Position numbers and translations under genes: made by a program. Source: Escallonia rubra (taxonomy: Eukaryota; Streptophyta; Magnoliopsida; Escalloniales; Escalloniaceae). Taken from it: 64,000 bases of DNA. The notes under the pieces are model-generated. The model saw only the letters and a program-made list of their open reading frames with translations, did no database searches and had not been told where the DNA came from. The stretch lies in contig JAVXUO010002440.1 in assembly GCA_033065855.1 (NCBI GenBank), forward strand, positions 170,001 through 234,000, written 5' to 3'. This document shows, one piece after another, positions 32,137 to 45,408 of this stretch; the stretch's first letter is position 1, and every line of letters begins with the position of its first letter.

Positions 32137-34977
32137 CCTTATAGCTTTCGCTTTTGCATGCACAAATGTCATAGGATCACCGTGACAAAGCCAAACACGG
32201 GTGTTTGCCCATCAATCAGAGGATTGATGGATCAAGTGGAAGACGACGTCATGGGACAATCACCCTTAACTTAAGGCAAGGCCCCTAAGTTTGGTGGCAA
32301 GAGGAGCGAGTACATGTGTGCTTCTTGATCAAGAACTATGAGCAGTGTCAGTTTTATAATTGTAGAAAATAGGTTTTGGCAAGATTCTCAATGTGTTGCA
32401 TCGGATGGGCACGAATATATAACATAGTGTGGATCAATACGAGTACGAAGAGTTTTACGGCGTGCAATTCCGATATGATTAGAGTCGTCCAAAAAGCCAT
32501 TATGACTCCTCGAACATGATAGCGTCTACTACTATCGCTTTTGATTTTGCAACTAAAAGTACTACAAGGCGAGCATGTTAGTGTCGAGCACTAACTCCAT
32601 CACCCGTTGTGCTTTCATGGAAGCCATGGGGAATCAAGTGAAGCAACTCAAGGGAACTCGGGCAAGCTTTAAAGCATTAGAAATATGCTTGAGAGCTTCA
32701 ACTTAAGAAATATCTTCTCAGTGGACACTGCGGTTGGTGTTCGCTATTCTTCTCGAAGGCTGAAGATATGCACCTACTATGCCCCGGATTATAGTCAACC
32801 ATAAAGGTCATGCATTTTGTGGATTGGGATATATTTTTGCTTACACACAATGTGCGTAGGTGAGCATCGTCTTGGGTTCGACACGCTTACTGGATTGAAG
32901 GCAGCTTAGACATGCATGTTGGTAGCATGCCATGCTTCACGTACAGATCGGCAAATACCGTTGTTGGCATAATGCTAAGGTTGGCTAAGCTATTATCAGT
33001 TAAGTCCACATTAAGACAAATGAAGCACGGCTTAAAGCCAAGTTGAACAAGTGGACACGTTGTCATGCAAACCAGACCTACTGCCAGATATGTTAGCATG
33101 TCGCTACGTTGCATTGGCACACTGCTGCGCATGCGGCACACTGTTGGTGTGAGTTGGTGTATGTCTAGTGCACAGAGACAATGTAGACAGGCCGTGTACA
33201 TAAAGTGTTGGATATGCACACGAAGCACGATGAAGGGCATTTTAGTGCACATAATGTGAAGTGTTGAAAAGCATCAAGAGCTGTGGGCGCATGCATGTGG
33301 AATCTTGACAAGATCATTGTGTATGGTCTTTGAAACCTTATCAAGATGTTGCTATTTCTCTGAGGTCACAAGTACATGTAAGCATGGTTCTTGTGCAAGG
33401 CCAGTATCAGTGTGCATCCAGGGAAAACAGTATTGCCTTGTATGAGATGGCGGTTCATGATTCGAAGCATAAGTAGGTTATGAATGTCATGCCTCAAGGT
33501 CGTTCCGCTACATAACAAAAATGTGCGGGACTTGACAATAAGCCTTGTGGAGAAAGGTAGATTAAAGATAGCTATGTGGGAGAAGTGGGCATTAGAAGGT
33601 TTCTTAGAAAATCTACCCCAGAAACCTTTTAGAATCTCGTCTATCACTCCTAATTAAGAAGGTCCTCCCTTAAGAACGGTTGAAGCCACTCATGGCTGAT
33701 GAATCAAAGCTTATGTAACATCCCGGAAGTCCGGAACATTAGACACTCTCTCGATCGCTTACACTAAGACAGAAATACCCTCAACCTCAACAAACATGCT
33801 TCCACGATAGCTTCTCCTAATTGACACCTGCAACCATCACTAAGGGCTACATTTAGGACTTCTTTTAACATATTACAAATTAGGGATTCTACACTCAACA
33901 TGCACGTACTTAAATAAAATAGAAACTTCAAGTCAGGGCTTCGTCGTACAAATCATGCATAGGGGTTTCAAAATGATGAAGAAGGGTAGAAGAAATCGTG
34001 GATCAGGGTTTTAGTAGGAAAACATACCTTCGTGTTTAAGACGAGGTCCACGATCTTGATTCGAGAATTACCGTTCAGGGGTGCCATCGCCATCACCGTC
34101 GTGTTCACTTTTGCAGGCTTGATTGATTTTGATTCCATTTTCCCTCTCTCGATATCTATAGCCAAGAGCCAGACTTCTCAGTTTCCCTCCAAAATCCAAG
34201 ACGACACTGTGTAGTTAATATACGAGGGTAAAAATTTCTTTTTGCGTCCCATCGTTAACACTGTCAAAGAAATCGAGATTCAAGGAGCGGGTGTAATAAA
34301 AAAAGATGATAGCAGCCTTGTGTAATTTAGGTCAAACCTCAGGGGTACCGTATGTAATTTACCCAAATATTTTATACATTTCTTTTAGAAAAAATATAAA
34401 GAAGAATCCTAGCTCGGGTAAATGGGACTCAAAAGGCATTAGCAACGTACTCATCACTCTTACAACCTCGAGTATCTCAAGAAAGACCGTACAAAACAAT
34501 GCATTGAAATTCTAACCATGAAGAAAATTTTTGGCTGCAAAAGTCGAGACACAAAAATACTTTTGTCGAAGATTGAAATACTTGATCTCCCGGTAACTAT
34601 TCAGAGTCAATCTAGAAGTTTCTTGTTTTTTCGTTAATTATATTTAATCAACTGTAAAAATAAGATGACGATTCGAAAAATTAGTACTTTGGGATGCGCA
34701 TCCCCATAACCTTGAAGACTTGATCCACATTCTTTCGTACTCGTTTGTTGCAAGGTATGTTTGGCACCTCTTCATCCTAATCCACCAATTTAATGAAGAC
34801 ACATCCTTGTGCAAATAAGTTTGGGTTACCAAATATCGTGCCACTGATAGAGAAAAAAAGACTCTATCTCCCCTAGTCTCCCCCCCCCCTCCCTTCTCTG
34901 TTATACCGTGTCATTTAGCGCATGTATTATATTCCTTTCCAAACTCTAAACCTTCTGTTGAAAATCTGGAATTTGAC
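32137..34977. other. Unassigned stretch
   Basis: No gene recognised. 32137-33700 has an even base composition and short open frames on both strands, without any domain I know. It may be non-coding repeat, and tgtaacatcccgg at 33715 could be an LTR edge, but no partner is seen. 34330-34370 (ccgtatgtaatttaccc) resembles one transposon terminus without its mate. Confidence 0.45.
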
Positions 34978-34980
34978 TTA

Positions 34981-35395
34981 GGTAGCGTTTGAAATTACTT
35001 CCAGTTTTGATTTTCTGTTTCCAAAAAAAACAATAACCAATACTAGTTTAATTTTTTTTTTCAAAAACAAATGGGTGTTTGATTACCCCGTTTTTATTTT
35101 GAGTTTTTTCTTTTGGATATTTGATTACCCAGTTTTTATTTTGAGTTTTTTCTTTGGTGGTGGTTTGCAGTGCTAGGGCGTGGCGGTGGCCGACGGCAGA
35201 CGGTGGGAGGGTGGTGGTGGTGGTCTCAAATAAAAACCAAAACTGAAAACCCAAAACTCATAAATGAGAGTTTTAAAAAATAACCGTGTTTTAAAAACTA
35301 GTTTTCAAAACTGAAGAAAAAAAAACGAAAATTGTGTGTAACGCTTTTTTTTTTCCAATTAAAACTGAAAACTAACAAGTTATCAAAGAGAGACT
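34981..35395. mobile_element. MITE (family C), copy 1
   Basis: Shares with 54719-55112 and 58856-59145 the phrases caaatgggtgtttgattacc, tttttattttgagttttttc, ggtggtggtttgc and aaaccaaaactgaaaac. It is bracketed by tta (34978-34980, 35396-35398). The type is Harbinger-like or similar, and non-coding. Confidence 0.6.
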
Positions 35396-35398
35396 TTA

Positions 35399-35680
35399 GG
35401 CCCCGTACGCTTACCATATTTTTTTTTGTTTTCATTTTCACGATTTTCATATTCAGTTTGAAAACCTGTACCTGTACTTTTATAATTTTCACAAAAAAAA
35501 AAATTAGCTATTTTTTCTTATATTGGGTTAAGTTTGAGTAAAAAAGCTGATAACACTTTTCAGTTTTTTGTTAATATTTGAGTAATTTTATAAAAACGAA
35601 AACAGAAAATGATAAAAGTACGTAAAAAAATAATATTTTTCATCATCGTTGCTAAAAACAGAAAACGAATATGGTAAGCG
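35399..35680. mobile_element. Harbinger-like MITE
   Basis: Flanked by tta (35396-35398, 35681-35683). The inner parts of the ends pair (cgcttaccatat with atatggtaagcg), and the outer ggccccgta is present only on the left. Resembles a short version of 5685-6470. Confidence 0.6.
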
Positions 35681-35704
35681 TTAGTTTCTTTGTCTTTTTG
35701 AATG

Positions 35705-36062
35705 ACAGGTTATTTTAAATTCAACACAGATGGCTGCTCAAGGCATCCAATCCCTTAGTTATAGTGGAAACGGATCCAGAGGTAGTCGTCAAACTCATCG
35801 AGAAAAATGAAGATCAAAAGCATCAGTACCGAGGATTGACAGCGGTCTGTATATTCGTCATCGAATAATTTAGAGGTTTAGAACGTGCAACAAATACGCT
35901 TGATTCCTAGCAAATCTCGGAGCAGATCAAACTGAAGAACTCTCGATATTGGAAGAAGGACCCAGGAACCCGAGTCGCCTCCTTTTGGCCAATATGTGTG
36001 GGGTTGCCTTCGAAAGGCACTCCTAATCTCCTGTTTTCTCTTTCCTTTGTTACCAAAAAAAA
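35705..36062 (+). mobile_element. LINE 3' end, RNase H remnant
   Basis: The plus strand reads KFNTDGCSR, the entry motif of the RNase H domain, then VETDPEVVVKLIEKNEDQKH, the usual IVETDS..V..LI block. It ends in LLLANMCGVAFERHS and an A-run at 36053-36064. Frame changes show it is dead. It stands 1.1 kb upstream of PLR. Confidence 0.65.
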
Positions 36063-36064
36063 AA

Positions 36065-37140
36065 GGTGGAGACTACGGATGATAACCCCCTTATACTTGA
36101 AAAGAAAGAAAGAAAGCAGGACACTAAAAATGGAAAGACAGTAACAGCAGAACCAAGATGGGATTTCTTACTTAAGATGTTAGGGCCCCAGGAATCATAT
36201 GACCTATAGATTTGGAAAGAAAGCAAACGCTCAGATGAAAGCAAACCCTTTGTACAATGTCTTTGGGGCACTGCTCTAATTTATTTATGTTGATCGAAGC
36301 ATATTAGGGTAGAATTCTAGCAACCAACCCAAAATCTTCCTTTATTTTCAAGATAAGCAACAAACACCTCCACCAGAATTGCTCCCATTGCCAAGTTAAT
36401 TGCACTGCAAAGATACCAACAAGGAACCGGATGCTTCTGAGTTTTGTCACTGCAACCATACATCGATTGCTAAATCCATCTGTCTGTCTCTAAAGGAAAG
36501 CAACGATTGACACCTTTAGAGGCCAATTACATTATCTCACCTCCATTCATGTATAAATTCTTGATCTATACGACTACAAAGTCCCGTTCCACCAGAAGAC
36601 TACACAAGGAAACCCTGTCGCTTAAGGAAGCAGTAGAAATAGTGTATACTCAAAGCAAAAACTCCTACATTTTTAATCTATACAATGGATATGTGTGTTT
36701 GTGCGTGTGTATGATGTTGGATATAAATCTTTTTGCAAATATTTTAAAAATGGAATCACACTTTCTTACATAAAACAACAAATATTATTATACAATATAA
36801 AATATATAGTGTCAACGCTACAAAATAAGTAAGAACAATCTTACCAAACTATAGAATCAAACCGAAACTTTGTCCTAAAAGGTTGATTTGCGCCCCCAAG
36901 AACTAATGGCTCGATACGATAAGTTTCACGATATGCAAATTTCAGGATTAATTTATAGTACTATCTTCGTTTGCACGCACTTGCAGCGCAGATTAGATTA
37001 TGAACAACTCTCTTTCGGCTAAAACTGGCAAAAAAAAGCAAGTGAACTCCAATAAATACATAAAATTAAACATGTGAGAGAATGCGCGCGCGCACATATA
37101 TATGTAGAGAGACAGATACAAAGGAGAAAGAGAGAGAGAG
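36065..37140. promoter_or_regulatory. Upstream region of PLR
   Basis: No other gene seen. Immediately before the start codon lies gcgcgcgcgcacatatatat followed by a GA-rich tract (37105-37140), probably the 5' leader. 36278-36314 is an exact 37-bp match to 14151-14187, inside the LTR relic there, so LTR-element debris is probable at that point. Confidence 0.45.
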
Positions 37141-40100
37141 ATGAAAAAGAGCAAAGTACTGATTGTTGGGGGAACCGGGTACTTGGGGAAGAGGCTGGTG
37201 AAGGCAAGTTTAACAGAAGGACATGAAACATACGTCGTCCATCGACCGGAGATCGGCGTCGAAATAGAGAAAGTACAGATGCTGTTGTCATTCAAGGCTC
37301 AAGGAGCACACCTAGTGGCAAGTTCTTTTGACGATCACCGGAGCTTGGTGGACGCCGTGAAGCTAGTCGACGTGGTTATATGTGCAATATCCGGTGTCCA
37401 CATACGTAGCCACCAAATCCTGCTTCAGCTCAAGCTTGTTAATGCCATTAAGGAGGCTGGAAATGTGAAGGTACTGGTAAACCATATTACAAAAGTGAAA
37501 AAAGGAGTTAGCTACTTAAGTCCTAAGGTTTACGGATGACATTCAAGATAACTTAGGCGTGGTCTGAAGAATCTAGGTAAACATATCCTTGTCTGATGAA
37601 TGATATGCATGTCAACTTTGCAGAGGTTTTTGCCTTCCGAGTTTGGAACTGATCCTTCAAGAATGGAGAACGCTATGGCACCTGGAAGAGTGACATTTGA
37701 TGATAAAATGGTGGTTAGAAAAGCAATTCAAGAAGCTGGAATACCTTTTACCTACGTCTCCGCCAACTGCTTCGCCGGCTACTTCCTCGGCGGACTTTGT
37801 CAACCTGGTTTCATACTTCCTTCAAGGGACTCCGTTAACTTGCTGGGAGATGGCAATCAAAGAGGTACTTCCGGTTCACAAATTCTAGTCGCAAATAATA
37901 GCCGAAGTTATACTTTTGGGTGTTTACTCACCGAAGTAAAGTGCAAGTAATAAAAAGTGAAATGCGAATATTAATGTCCTTTTAGATGTCTCCTCGATCA
38001 TGAAAAAAAATGTGAGCGTCCCTAAATGGACCACGGAGTTTTATTTCTGATGTAAAGTTTACAAGTCGTTGCTAAATTTGCCTCGCTTTCAATGCTAGCA
38101 AGTAGAGCCATCCTATACTCATTTACCGACAAATCCACTTTTAGCGAAGAACCAAATTAAAGGATCTGGGGTAGTCCAATATGCTAGCAAGAACTTGTAC
38201 TACATCACTGGTTTGGGGTGAAAATCAGTTCTACCGAATTCGTGTCGCTAAACCTACATTTTCTTTAGAGGCAAAACTACAGTGAAGGTTTTCAGCGATA
38301 ATTGATGACGGTGCTGGCTTCTGAATTTTTTTTTTTCTTACCCTTCATGCATGTTCTGAAGCTATCTATGTTGATGAAGCCGACATAGCCACGTACACTA
38401 TCAAGACCATAGACGACCCGAGGACTCTTAACAAGACTCTGTACCTTAGGCCGCCTCAAAACATCCTTTCTCAGAGAGAAGTTGTCCAGATTTGGGAAAA
38501 ACTCATTGCTAAGCAACTCCACAAGTCATCAATCTCCAAGGAGCAATTTTTAGCTTTTATGAAAGGTTAGCTATTTACAGATTTGCTTGAGATTTATACG
38601 CAACTTTCACTATGCACGATTTCGAATGGCCATGCAAATATATGGTGTGGTAGAAACAATTCGTCCTTAAAGGTGGAATTGAACTCTTTAGCGACAGATT
38701 ACAGTTATAGGCGACACTTAGCACCCTTTGATTGTAATTTGGTGCTGCTAATATAGTCACATGTCACCAACATGAACATTGATGTGAATTAGCTCGTTTA
38801 TGAGGGATACTTCACAAAAAATATAAAAGTTGATGAAAGAATAGATAAACGTTGATGTGAATTAGCTCGTTTAGGATGGCTTTTGCCCATGAATAAGGGT
38901 TTTGAAGGAAATTTGCTACAACCAAGTCGAAGCAATACTAGTCCTTCCACACTAATTAGTTTTGGCGTGCTCTTGATATGAGTTAGAGAATAAACTATGT
39001 CATGAAAGGGGCTTGTTGCTGCTAAAAATGTGTTTTAAGTGATGAAATTCCAAAAGATTGTCATTAAATGTGGAACTCCTTTAGCGTCATAATGCATTTA
39101 GCAACAATTAGCCCCCAATGGTTGGGAATCACAACTAAAGCAAACAGTCTATGGATTACTTTGTCGAAAAACGATATACTGATCCTTTAGTCTCTCATGG
39201 TTGTGTAGTATGTGTGTGTGTGTGCGCGCGCGTATGTGTCTATATGTGTGTGTGTGTGTGTGTGTCTTGACTGTGGCCGAAAGAGGATGGTGGTAAAGTT
39301 GGGCTAGCTCGGATTTGATTGGGTGGGTTCTTAGTAGGTTGTTGAACAGGTGGGGGGAGGGAAATGGTGATGGAAGCAGTTACGACGTGTTGATTGACAT
39401 CTCTAATGGTGATTGAGGTGGGAGGTGGTGTTGAATAAGGTGGAAGAAAGAGTTAACTTAGGGCTGCAATTTGGGCAGGCTGAACGGGCCTAAGGGCAGG
39501 ACCATGCGCAGCGCACTCTCAGAAAGTTGTGCCCATGCCCAGCCCAGCCCATCTACGGGCTGAATAATATTTGTCCATGCCAAGCCCATGAAAAATTTGG
39601 TGGACATGGGCTAAACACGAGCTGCCCACATATTGTCCATGGTTACAAATTAGTTTTGATTTACTCAACTTTTAAGCATATCAATTATTATCTAAGTCTA
39701 CTAATTAGTATAATAAGAAAAAGATTATTGATGTTTCAAAACGAGTTTCAATAATAACATTTTTAGGACCAAAAAAAAAAGGAAAGAAGACAAGAGTATC
39801 AAGCAATCTTAAGAGGTCTACTCTTACAATAAGAAATAAAGTTAAAAAAACAAAAAGTCTTGAAAGGTCTACAAAATATATGCTTAAATGATTTTAAAGA
39901 CTAAAGAAAATAAAACACATATCTTATACACATAGTACCTATACATAATTAATGTGATGAAAATTTTGGACGGGCTGGATTATCCATAAGATGGGAGGGC
40001 CTTTAAAGACGTTTGCACATGCCCAGTCCATATTGTTGCCCGGCCCAAAATTTTGTGCTCACGTCCACCACGGTCTCTGTAAAAATAAATCCACGACCAT

Positions 40101-41618
40101 ATTTTTACGGGCTGGTACGATTGCCCACCAGCCCAAGTTATACCCTTATTTAACTTGCAAAGGCAACAGATTAATTAACTTGGTAAAACATTTGATTTAA
40201 CTTCATCTATCGAAAATACTCATAAAGCAGGGCAAACCAGAAACTCTAATGGGGGAGGCCGAGAGGGGGCAAAAAGTCATAAAAAAAATTGATGACTAAT
40301 ATAAAAGAATTTAGAAGGTTTAAGTTTACATAAAGCATGAAAAATCAAAAAAATATCATAGTTAGCGTCACTATTGAATACGTTAAATGCAAAATATATT
40401 GCTCATTTTGCCTACTAATCATATATTTACGATACATAGTAATTTATTCAAGTTGGGTAAGGTTAGTCAGCAACTTGAATAAATTATCAGTTGTATGAAT
40501 ACAATAATAACGTATAAATTAATTAATGATGGCCTGTGACACAAAGAGATTAAAAAACACAATAAAATGAAACCTTAATTAATTAATGTTACAATATAGT
40601 GGCACTTTTTTAATTATTTTAATTATGTTTATCCATTATCTAAAAAATTAAAAATTAAATTATCCCTCATACCGATGAGGTTTTTATTCGGAATATTGTC
40701 GAGGAGTGTTACGTGCTAAACTTATAAAATTTAGGGCACTAACATTTTGCTGGCAAGTGCTGCCGCAATTAAACTTGGCGGGTGCCAGCTGTCATAACCC
40801 TAACATTTTGCAAGTGTTGACACGTAATCTTTTTTTGCATGATGATAGGCCAACCTACTTTTTTCGGGTTCAACGAGTCCAAAACTTAGCTCTCATTCTA
40901 AGATCAATAGCCAACTAAACAAAGAAGGTTGCTCACAACCTCACAACAATCTGAGCACAAGGTAATAACTGAGCAACAATATATAAAATGAACAATACTC
41001 TCATACCACAAGAGAACTTGAAACAAATGAGAGTAGTCCTTTTTTATAAGCCCTAGACATTATCATTCTCGGATTGTAGGAGGCCAAGATAGAATAAAAG
41101 ATGCAAGAAAATACTTAGAAATCAAACTTCGAACATGCCGAACTCCCCTCATAGACAGTCTTTTTTGGACCGTTATTGCTTGATTCCGAGGTCTGTTATT
41201 CTTGCTTACTGATCAATTATATCACGCGTTTATGCATATTTCAACATGCTAATGATAAATTTCGTAAAGTTCACTTCATTTCATTTACATTTCTGGCAGT
41301 TTAGTTCTTTAATATACCTCAATTTTGACTATGTTTTGGTTTCTATTTATGATTAAGTGCTTGTTAACCCTTGCTTCTTCATGGTTTAAGATTATGAAAG
41401 TCCCTATGAAATTTTCCTTAATTGTTGACTCCGATCATTTTCCTCTTTTAATAGGACAAGGTTATGCAGAGCAGGTTGGACTAACTCATTACTTCCATGT
41501 GTGCTACGAAGGATGTCTCACAAATTTTGAAATAGGTGATGAGGGGGAAGAGGCATCAAAGCTCTATCCAGAAGTCAAATATACCAATGTGGAAGACTAC
41601 CTCAAACGCTATATATAA
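37141..41618 (+). CDS. PLR: Pinoresinol-lariciresinol reductase
   Basis: NADPH-dependent reductase of lignan synthesis in the PCBER/PLR/isoflavone-reductase family. It reduces pinoresinol to lariciresinol and usually on to secoisolariciresinol, most likely in the cytosol. Four exons: 37141-37470, 37624-37864, 38362-38565 and 41455-41618, all with GT-AG borders and consistent phase, giving 312 residues, the family's usual size. GGTGYLG at residues 10-16 is the GxxGxxG nucleotide site. Lys138 in TFDDKMVVRK is the catalytic lysine. IYVDEADIATYTIKTIDDPR and the last exon (CYEGCLTNFEIG, YPEVKY) are typical. The last intron (2889 bp) is swollen by repeats, while introns 1 and 2 are 153 and 497 bp. 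No damage is visible. Which pinoresinol enantiomer it prefers cannot be read from the sequence. Confidence 0.93.
39206..39266. repeat. GT/GC microsatellite in PLR intron 3
   Basis: Runs of gt interrupted by gcgcgcgcg and tatgtgtctata. Confidence 0.9.
39459..40189. mobile_element. hAT-like element in PLR intron 3
   Basis: Ends agggctgcaatttgggc and (reverse strand) aagggtataacttgggct. Flanks gttaactt on the left and tttaactt on the right agree at 7 of 8 bases. The subterminal zones are full of gcccatgcccagccc-type words in opposite orientations. Non-coding. The borders are good to a few bases. Confidence 0.5.
40228..40665. mobile_element. Non-autonomous hAT element, partial copy 3
   Basis: Starts cagggcaaaccagaaact and follows the element at 94-763 through aatacgttaaatgcaaaat and acaatataatggca-type phrases. 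The right terminus is missing. It lies in PLR intron 3. Confidence 0.75.
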
Positions 41619-42109
41619 GCTGAAATGAACACAAAACCATTCAAGTTTTCGATTTTCTGTTCGACAAGTAATAATGCAAGTTTACTTGCTGTGAAATACG
41701 TAAACAAGTTGATCGATACGATCTATCGGTTTGAGAATCTTTCAACTATTTTCACAAACTCCGGCAGGCCGTTCGTCCGGCCAACTCGTGCACTTCTGTT
41801 TCTTTTCATGTTCTTCTTTTATTCTTGAATTCAAAATTTTAGTCTTTTTCTGCCCTTTCTTCACAGTGATCTTCGCTTTGTTGAAACCCTAGTGATTGTC
41901 CATAATCACAATGTGCCTTTTGACCTTATGGATTGTCTTTTCCCTTCTTATTTATGCAATTTTCTGTCTGGGTGGGCTATTGAGGTTCTATTTTGATGCA
42001 AAGATTTATCACAAAATTCCCGACCAAACACCACAAACCATGCCGCCAAAACTCTCCTCACACACTGCCACGCGCCACTCAGATCTCTGCCACCAGTATC
42101 GTTGTTTTT
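41619..42109. other. 3' flank of PLR
   Basis: Begins as the PLR 3' untranslated region. From an undefined point (perhaps 41830) it becomes the leader of the minus-strand LTR element that starts at 42122. No coding region is supported. Confidence 0.5.
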
Positions 42110-42251
42110 GTTCTGATACCATGATAGAAAAGATGAAAGAAAAGATAATTATATTAGAGAGTAATATAGAGTTGAGTACAATGGAGTCTTTATATAGGCA
42201 TGGAAAGACTATCCTTCAAAAATTAGAATAGAGAGTCCAACATTCTTTATA

Positions 42252-43796
42252 GGGGAAAGTAGGGAATGACCCCCTCTCTACTATATACGTTGTGCGATTT
42301 GCCCCCCTCCACTTCAAACTTAAGCACTAAACCCCCCCACAGTTTGAGAAATTGGGCATGATTGACGGAAACGTTAAAAATAGCGTGAAATGACCAAAAT
42401 ACCCTTATTTCTTTATTAGCTAATGACCCCCTGTACTATACACGGTGTGCAATTTCCCCCCCTCAAATTTAAATTACAATTTTTGCCCATGACCCTCCTC
42501 CTCTGGTCAACCCCGCTACAATTGGTGATTCACTGAGCACAACCACTTTACTGAGCACAACGACTGGTCTTTTTCTCCGAAAAGATAACAAGAGACAAAT
42601 CCAATTTGCTAAAGTGATTGCCGTTAGGATTAGCAACTAATCCTAATACACGTTGTACTGAGCACAACCTCGTGTCAACCGTGATTGCCGTTAGGATTAG
42701 CAACTAATTTGCAAATTAAGCTTTTGAAATCCTAAAATTAGAGGATTTGAAACCCTGATTTAAAAATTAGGGTTTTGAAACCCTAATTTTCAAATTAGGG
42801 TTTCAAAACCCTAATTTGAAAATTAGGGTTTCAAAACCCTAATTTGAAAATTAGGGTTTCAATTTTTTCGGCAAGCATGCCCAAACCCGTGCCCTTCCCT
42901 TCTTCTTCCTGTTCTTCACTCTTTTCCGCGCTTCCCTTCTTCTTCCTGTTCTTCACTCTTTTCCCCTTCCCATTCTCTACATTTCCCCTTCCCATTCTCT
43001 GCATTTCCCCTTCCCCTTCCCCGTAGTTGTGGTTGTGATTGCGATTGGTGGCGGTTGGGTTTGGTTGTGCGGCGGCTGATGGTTTTGGATGGCCGATCGA
43101 TGGCCCACGGCATGCGACAGGAATGGTGGTTGTGCGGCGGCGTGTGTGGGTGCCTGGTGGAGGGAAGACTCCGACATTGGCCGTGGGTGGGCCAATCGAT
43201 TGATGGCCGTAGCGTGGTTGGTCGATTGGTGGCGAGCAGGAGTCTGCGGCGGACATATGGGGACTCGGGTGTGCGGTTGTGGAGATGGTGACCGGAGCTC
43301 CGACGTCCGTCACTGAAGGCTACTTTGACTCCGGGGCTGTTGCGGCGGGGAGTCTGCCGGGGCTGTTGCGGCGGGGAGTCTGCCGGGGCTGTTGCGGGCT
43401 GTCGCGGGCTGTTGCGGCGGGGAGTCTGCCGAGGCGAGTAGAAGTCTGCCGGGGCTGTTGCGGCGGGGAGTCTGCCGGGGGTGTTGCGGGCTGTTGCGGC
43501 GGGGAGTCTGCCGGGGCTGTTTGCGCCGGCGCCGGCGCCGTTCCGGTGGTGCGGTGGTAAAAGGTGAAGAGGAAGAAACTGAAATTGAAGAGCCAGGAGA
43601 AGAAGGGGCAAAATTGTCATTTAAAAAAAAAAAATTTAGTCAGCGCATGTGTTGACCACGCGCTGTTTAGTTTAACAGTTTCCGTCAATCGTGCCCAATT
43701 TCTCAAACTGTGGGGGGGTTTAGTGCTTAAGTTTGAAGTGGAGGGGGGCAAATCGCACAACGTGTATAGTAGAGGGGGTCATTCCCTACTTTTCCC
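42252..43796. mobile_element. Mutator-like element (family A), copy 2
   Basis: 1545 bp with the 9-bp duplication ttctttata (42243-42251, 43797-43805). TIRs match those of 15570-16827, including gtttgagaaattgggca. The interior shares the ccctaatttgaaaattaggg palindromic zone (42770-42860). Its GC-rich part differs: 43320-43530 is a tandem array of gttgcggcggggagtctgcc units. No transposase. Confidence 0.9.
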
Positions 43797-43806
43797 TTCT
43801 TTATAA

Positions 43807-44470
43807 CAGGGTGGACCCAGAAAATCTATTCGCGGGGGGCCAAAGTCATAAAAGAAAAAAAATTAATGGCTAACGTAAAAGAATTTTCAAATGTTCAAGT
43901 TCATGTAAAACATGACAAATCAAAAACATATTATGATTATCATCACTATTTAATACGTTAAATGCAAAATAAATTGCTCAATTTATAGTTTTACTATTCA
44001 TAATGATTTATTTAACTTGATAAGATTAGTCAACAATAAATTACTAATCTTGCATGGAAGATTTTCAGTCACTTTGTATATAGTTGTATTACCATGTTAT
44101 TATCAATTGTATGATTACAATAGTAACGTGTAAGTTAACGTACTATAAGAATTTAAACTAAAAAAAAAATGACATATAATCTTCGTGTACTTGTGTTTTT
44201 TTCTTTTTTCTGTAATCTGAAGTTTTAGAATTTAGAATTTGGAAGAATGAAGATGGAATAAGGGAATGAGAAAGACAAATATATGATGGCCGGTGGCACA
44301 AAGAGTAAAACATACAATAAAATAAAATCCTAATTAGTTAATGTTACAATATAATGGCATTTACGTAATTATTTAAATATGTTTATCCATTTTCTAAAAA
44401 ATTAAAAGAAATTTTCTCAAAAGCTAGGGAGTGTCGTGGCTCCCACCGGTCATGTGGATGGTCTGCCCCA
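43807..44470. mobile_element. Non-autonomous hAT element, copy 2
   Basis: Same element and same insertion point as 94-763. The right duplication ccttagga is kept (44471-44478); the left one has drifted and overlaps the MULE target site. Confidence 0.78.
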
Positions 44471-45408
44471 CCTTAGGAGAGCTATAGAATATTCTAGACC
44501 GAGGACAATACATAATAGGCAATTGACATACTAATATATATTATCTAAGAGTTCCAACCATCAAGAGAAAAGTTAAATGGCACTCAACCTCCTAGCGTTC
44601 AAGTGTTTTCACATATAAGACCCGAAAGTTTTATATCAAGCACCTGATCTTTTTATATTGTCGCATTCATCCAAAATGATCATATTTTTAGGATTAGAAG
44701 AGTTGATATCCAAGACAAATATGAGTGATGAGGGAAAATTCTGAGAAATAAGGTGAAAAAAGAAATTATGCGATAAGGTTGGCTTATAAAAAGAGAGGAC
44801 CAGAAGAGGAAAAGGAGGAGATCAACTCAGCAAAAGAAAAAAGGTGGAAACAACATTGAGGAAAAGGAGGAAAATATGAAAGAGGAAAGCAAGAGGGTTA
44901 AGAAGAAATATATCTTCTTGAAATGGAACTCCAAAGGTGAACCCTACCATTTTTTCTTTTTTCTTTTTTAATATTTCTCGTGCATGTTTAGTTATATTTC
45001 ATGATGTATCAAGTCATTTATGGACCTCATAAATAAAATTTCATATGAATGTCTTATAAAGAAAGAACTAAGAGTATTTCAAAAAATGAACCCTTATAAT
45101 CTAGAGCTTTGAGCCTCTTTTAAAATTAGAACAGGCTCAAAATTTGGCGTTTACACTCACCACCCAATGACGCCAATCCCACCTCACCACATTTATTAAA
45201 AGTTCAAGCAAATATGCACCATCGAGTTTTCAGGGGGATTTCAAGTCACTCATCATGGTGTTCCTGCAAGGTTGTGGGGTCCTTAGTGTTATATAGGGAT
45301 TAAAAGACCTAAAGTCTTTGAATAGTCATACTCGAACTTGGGACGAATCGTGTTTCTAGAGCTTTGATAGTCGATAGAGAATGATTAACTCGTATGGCTA
45401 TCTATGGT

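Larger units (their letters stand above)
42110..44550 (-). mobile_element. Copia-like LTR (right copy) with primer-binding site
   Basis: Fossil. 42110-42121 (gttctgatacca) is the complement of a tRNA-Met-type primer-binding site. From 42122 the LTR runs rightward in plus coordinates to 44550, and on the minus strand it carries a TATA box (CCTATATAAAGACTCC). The LTR itself is about 0.2 kb. A MULE (42252-43796) and the hAT (43807-44470) are inserted in it. Only LTR and leader are recognised, so the element is not whole. Confidence 0.62.

Noticed and set aside
33715-33900. LTR edge starting tgtaacatcccgg
   Set aside because: No matching second end, primer site or target duplication visible.
42916-43620. 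234-residue minus-strand open frame
   Set aside because: It is a translation of the gttgcggcggggagtctgcc tandem array inside a MULE; low complexity and no domain.
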